Source: Thoreauomyces humboldtii (Eukaryota > Chytridiomycota > Chytridiomycetes > Spizellomycetales > Powellomycetaceae). From it: a stretch of 22,435 bases of DNA. The stretch's first letter is position 1. Each line of letters starts with the position of its first letter. A program made the translations under genes and the position numbers. The stretch is from positions 1 through 22,435 of the forward strand of contig JADGJA010000340.1 of NCBI GenBank assembly GCA_027596035.1, in the 5' to 3' direction. A model generated the notes under the pieces. That model was not told where the DNA came from, made no database searches, and worked only from the letters and a program-made list of their open reading frames with translations. Positions 19,612 through 22,435 of the stretch are shown one piece after another.

Positions 19612-21760
19612 ATGTCCTGGGATGCACCGCCGCCCGAAACGACCAGCATCGACTGGGACGTCAACCAAGACAGGATGGACACCGGTGGTCAAGACAACAC
19701 CGATACCAACAACGGCATGGACAACGACTACGGTGGTAGTGGCGGCGGCGGAGGAAGTGGTTGCATTCGCTGTCACGCGGAAGGTAGAGATCCGATAGCT
19801 TTGACATGAGAATCGCCCCACACTGCGTTTCTTATCACCAAACTTACTTTGGATACCACTTCACACACCTTCGGTCAGACCACCGTGTATCCGATTGTCC
19901 CGAGCCTGACAACCGGTAAGTACGAGTATAGTAGATCTATGGCCTTCTTGCCACAAGCTCACTCAGTCCGCTCTTGTTTCGCCAGTCCCTGTCACAACTG
20001 CGGTCAGGTCGGACACATGTCCAGGGAATGCCCCCAGCCCAGAAAGCCACGCGAGGGCGAAACCTGCAAGCGCTGTCAGGCTCCGGACCACGTGTTCCGC
20101 GATTGTCCTCAGAAGGATGTTCCGATGGAGGGTCAAGTCTGCTACGACTGTGGCAGCAAGGAGCATTACTCGAGGAACTGTCCCAAGCGCAGCCTCGACA
20201 ACCGTGAAAGAGCGTCGGACGAGGCTCTCGAGGAGCTCTGGCAGAAGTGCCTTGCGGCCGACGCTTCGGACGACTTTGACGAGGTCAAGGCTGCAGTTTT
20301 GGTCTACGTCGAGGCTGATCCACAGATGACCTGGCCACAAGTCGAAACCAAGCTCCGCGATGCTGACTTGAAGTGAGTAACCCTTGTCGCTCTCGTTTGT
20401 GAGCCAAGTTGCGCTGATGCATTTCATAGGACACACATCATTGCCGAGGGTCCCCGCGCTTTGCCGCCGCACAAGGAACTCGCTGACAATCAGCGCAACG
20501 GTGACAAGATGTACGAGGTTGTACTCGTCAAGAATGCCCGTTTGCTCAAGAATAAGTTGAAGCCCAAGGCATCGTTTTACCCAGCTTCGTCCTACTTCGA
20601 TCGGTACGCTCACTATGCTGACACCGATGTTTTCGACAGGGAGAAACCTTGGAAGCGCAAATTCAAGCCAATATGGAGCACCTCGAGAATGCCGGTCTGA
20701 TTCGCGACCGCCTCCGAGAGGATGGTAAATACAACCTTCCTGAGTGGGCGCTGGAGAAGCTTACGCCTGAGCAGAAGAACGTCGCTCTGAACAAATGTGT
20801 CCGATGTGGTAAGCGCCCATCTCCAAAACCATATCCGAACTCGGGTAGTCTAACCTTCCCCTTCGGTCATTTAGGTAACGATGGTCATAAGAGCAAGGAT
20901 TGCGAGCAGCCCAAGGAGAGCGAGAAGCCCAAGGCTACCTGCTTCAAGGTAAAGCTTGATTCGTCTGCACATTTGACAGATTTCGTGTGGTGCTGAGGCG
21001 GTCTTTCCATAGTGCGGCAAAGAAGGCCACAACTACCGCGTCTGCCCGGAGCCGGATCGTAAGCTTTGTTGAATGTTGTCATGAGCCCAGCTTTCATGAA
21101 CTGATTTGCTTTACAGCCGAGCTTGCCTGCAAGCGCTGCAACGGTTATGGCCACATTTCCAAGATGTGCCACCTCCCGGACACTCGTGAGAAGATGAAAT
21201 GCCGTCGCTGTGGAGAAGAAGGTTAGGAAAACAGGGGAACTATTATTTTCCAAGGTCGAAGCTGACCTGTTTTCTGTTTCGCCGGCAGGTCACAAGGTTT
21301 CCGAGTGCGAGCAGCCCGATGATCGTCCCCCTCAGAAATGCAGGCGTTGCGATCAGGAAGGTCACAGGATTGCCGACTGCCCAGAGCCTGACACCCGGTG
21401 AGTTGCCTACATGTTTCCTCTTGCGGTCATGGTCCTGGTTCTCAACCCTGCGCTTTGGACAGTGTCTGCCACAACTGCGAGCAGCCCGGCCATCAGTCGC
21501 GCGAATGCCCCGAGCCTAGAGTCAGGCGCTGCTACAACTGCCGCAGTAAAGGTATGCATGCATCACGATTTGTACTCTGTGCGCTCTGAGGAAGCTGCTT
21601 ACGTTGCGGCCTCGGTATTGCAGACCACACCAGCAACAGATGCCCTGAGCCGCCGAAGGACACATCGTCCACCAGGTACGGAGGTATGGCCACTGCCGTC
21701 GACACCGAGTCCACTCGGGATGCTCCTGAGCCCATGGAAACCACTGCTGGGGGTTGGTGA
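19612..21760 (+). CDS. 11-CCHC zinc-knuckle protein (CNBP/Gis2/HEXBP-like), 11 exons
   Basis: Exons 19612-19783, 19879-19915, 19986-20372, 20430-20520, 20640-20808, 20875-20948, 21013-21058, 21117-21221, 21289-21397, 21463-21551 and 21624-21760 give 471 residues. Eleven C-X2-C-X4-H-X4-C knuckles are visible, from CIRCHAEDHRVSDC (residues 51-64) to CYNCRSKDHTSNRC: four before and seven after a spacer of roughly 140 residues. An Asp/Gly-rich N-terminus precedes them. CNBP, yeast Gis2 and fission-yeast Byr3 have seven knuckles and bind single-stranded nucleic acid and mRNA, acting in translation; this protein is longer, so a similar RNA-binding role is inferred. Many introns cut inside a knuckle. 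One junction is weak: the end of exon 4. The obvious donor at 20604 would leave a 36-nt intron and break the frame; the canonical donor at 20521 keeps it. The splice from exon 5 on is secure. Confidence 0.85.
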
Positions 21761-22191
21761 TCGTACGGCAAGATCATCGTTTGCGTAACAAAACTGGCAT
21801 GAAAGTCTCGCGTATGTACAAGTAGGAGTGGCAGTGAAAGATCTCTTCGCATCATATGGCAAACAAACAGAGCTCGTATCCTTGATTCGTTCTTGTACTT
21901 TTCTCCGTTCTTGATCTCTCATCATCGGATTTGCAGTCAACGCCCTGGATTCCAGAGAGCTGACTGATGTGCAAACCGGTGTACTCCAAACTCGGTTATT
22001 TCAATGAAACATTATTCAGGTGAAGAGAAGGTTGCAGATACAAGTGAAAATGACCAATATTCACAGATAAGAAAGAGATACATTCAAAAAAGACCAAACT
22101 TGCGTCGCGCGAGGCTTTGCGTTTCGAGGAGCCACATCGACGACATGAGAATTCCAAGGAAATGAGTGTTAAAGAGAACAGATTCCTCCGC
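21761..22191. other. convergent intergenic region, zinc-knuckle gene / CBS gene
   Basis: 431 bp between two convergent stop codons, expected to hold both 3' UTRs. No gene, repeat or RNA was recognised. Confidence 0.4.
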
Positions 22192-22317
22192 TCACTGTTC
22201 CACGGAAAGCCGACCATCGGGCACAAAGACCGAGAGAATGTCCGACAGGGTGACGACGCCGATGGGACGTTCCGACTCGTCTGCGATCCAGACTCTGTGG
22301 ATCCGAGCGTCTCGCAT
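22192..22317 (-). CDS. CBS-domain protein, last exon (gene runs off right edge)
   Basis: The exon 22317-22192 encodes 41 residues and a stop. It reads MRDARIHRVWIADESERP then IGVVTLSDIL, the end of a CBS domain: the HRVWI strand, the acidic loop and the GVVTLSDIL helix of the last repeat are typical of AMPK gamma/SNF4 and related CBS proteins. CBS pairs bind adenine nucleotides and regulate a partner enzyme. A good acceptor (TTCTCTCAG, ending at 22318) precedes it; a 70-nt intron could start at a GTTGGA donor near 22387, but the upstream exon is too close to the window edge to confirm. Which CBS family this is cannot be decided from one exon; an AMPK gamma-like subunit is the leading idea. 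Confidence 0.7.
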   Translation of the reverse strand: MRDARIHRVWIADESERPIGVVTLSDILSVFVPDGRLSVEQ

Positions 22318-22435
22318 CTGAGAGAAAAAACAAACAAGAAACGGAAGAGAAATCCCCTCCATAGCCGTCAGCGAAAGAAAATCCAACCATCGATCGTCTT
22401 TCCGCAAAAAAGAAAAGTTTGCGAGAGGGGGGGGG

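Noticed and set aside
20604..20639. 36-nt intron in the zinc-knuckle gene
   Set aside because: Far shorter than all other introns here and it shifts the frame into a stop at 20700.

Overview
The window looks like nuclear DNA from a zoosporic (flagellated, early-diverging) fungus. Nearly every recognisable gene is split by short GT-AG introns, mostly about 60-120 nt. One protein carries a fungal-type Zn2Cys6 cluster, and MTC1-like and YPD1-like proteins are also fungal in character. CFAP73/CCDC42 (axonemal inner-arm factor) points to a motile flagellum, and an APH-1 gamma-secretase subunit points to a lineage outside Dikarya. Phylum is an inference from gene content; no marker was searched. 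All exon models were built by hand from splice sites and frame continuity.

Layout, left to right. 78-1598 (+): CFAP73/CCDC42-like coiled-coil protein, 7 exons. 1728-3565 (-): Zn2Cys6 transcription factor, 4 exons. 4346-5902 (+): MTC1-like protein, 4 exons, divergent from the factor. 6226-6782 (-): ribosomal protein uS8 (RPS22/RPS15A), 3 exons. About 6.8-10.75 kb is gene-poor: a GATG microsatellite, overlapping open frames that I could not resolve, a possible small spliced ORF, a tRNA-derived SINE-like unit (about 8820-9010), and an 859-bp element with 16-bp perfect terminal inverted repeats and subterminal motif arrays (9305-10163). 10756-11312 (+): YPD1-like histidine phosphotransfer protein. 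11864-12613 (-): LOG-family phosphoribohydrolase. 12899-14021 (-): APH-1. 14443-15583 (-): a possible intron-rich membrane protein, unresolved. 16092-17905 (-): beta-tubulin, 6 exons including a 12-nt micro-exon. 18317-18683 (+): dynein light chain LC8. 18826-19026 (-): a RING-like C-terminal fragment. 19612-21760 (+): a protein with 11 CCHC zinc knuckles, 11 exons. 22192 to the right edge (-): last exon of a CBS-domain protein.

Functional themes. CFAP73, beta-tubulin and LC8 are cytoskeletal/axonemal; beta-tubulin and LC8 are divergent neighbours sharing a 411-bp intergenic region. uS8 and the zinc-knuckle protein belong to translation/RNA biology, YPD1 to two-component signalling. I see no operon-like or biosynthetic cluster and no clearly new multi-gene system. 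The points most worth following are APH-1 in a fungal-type genome, a beta-tubulin with a naturally non-Glu residue at position 198 and an altered N-terminus, and the TIR element with clustered CGACGGG motifs.
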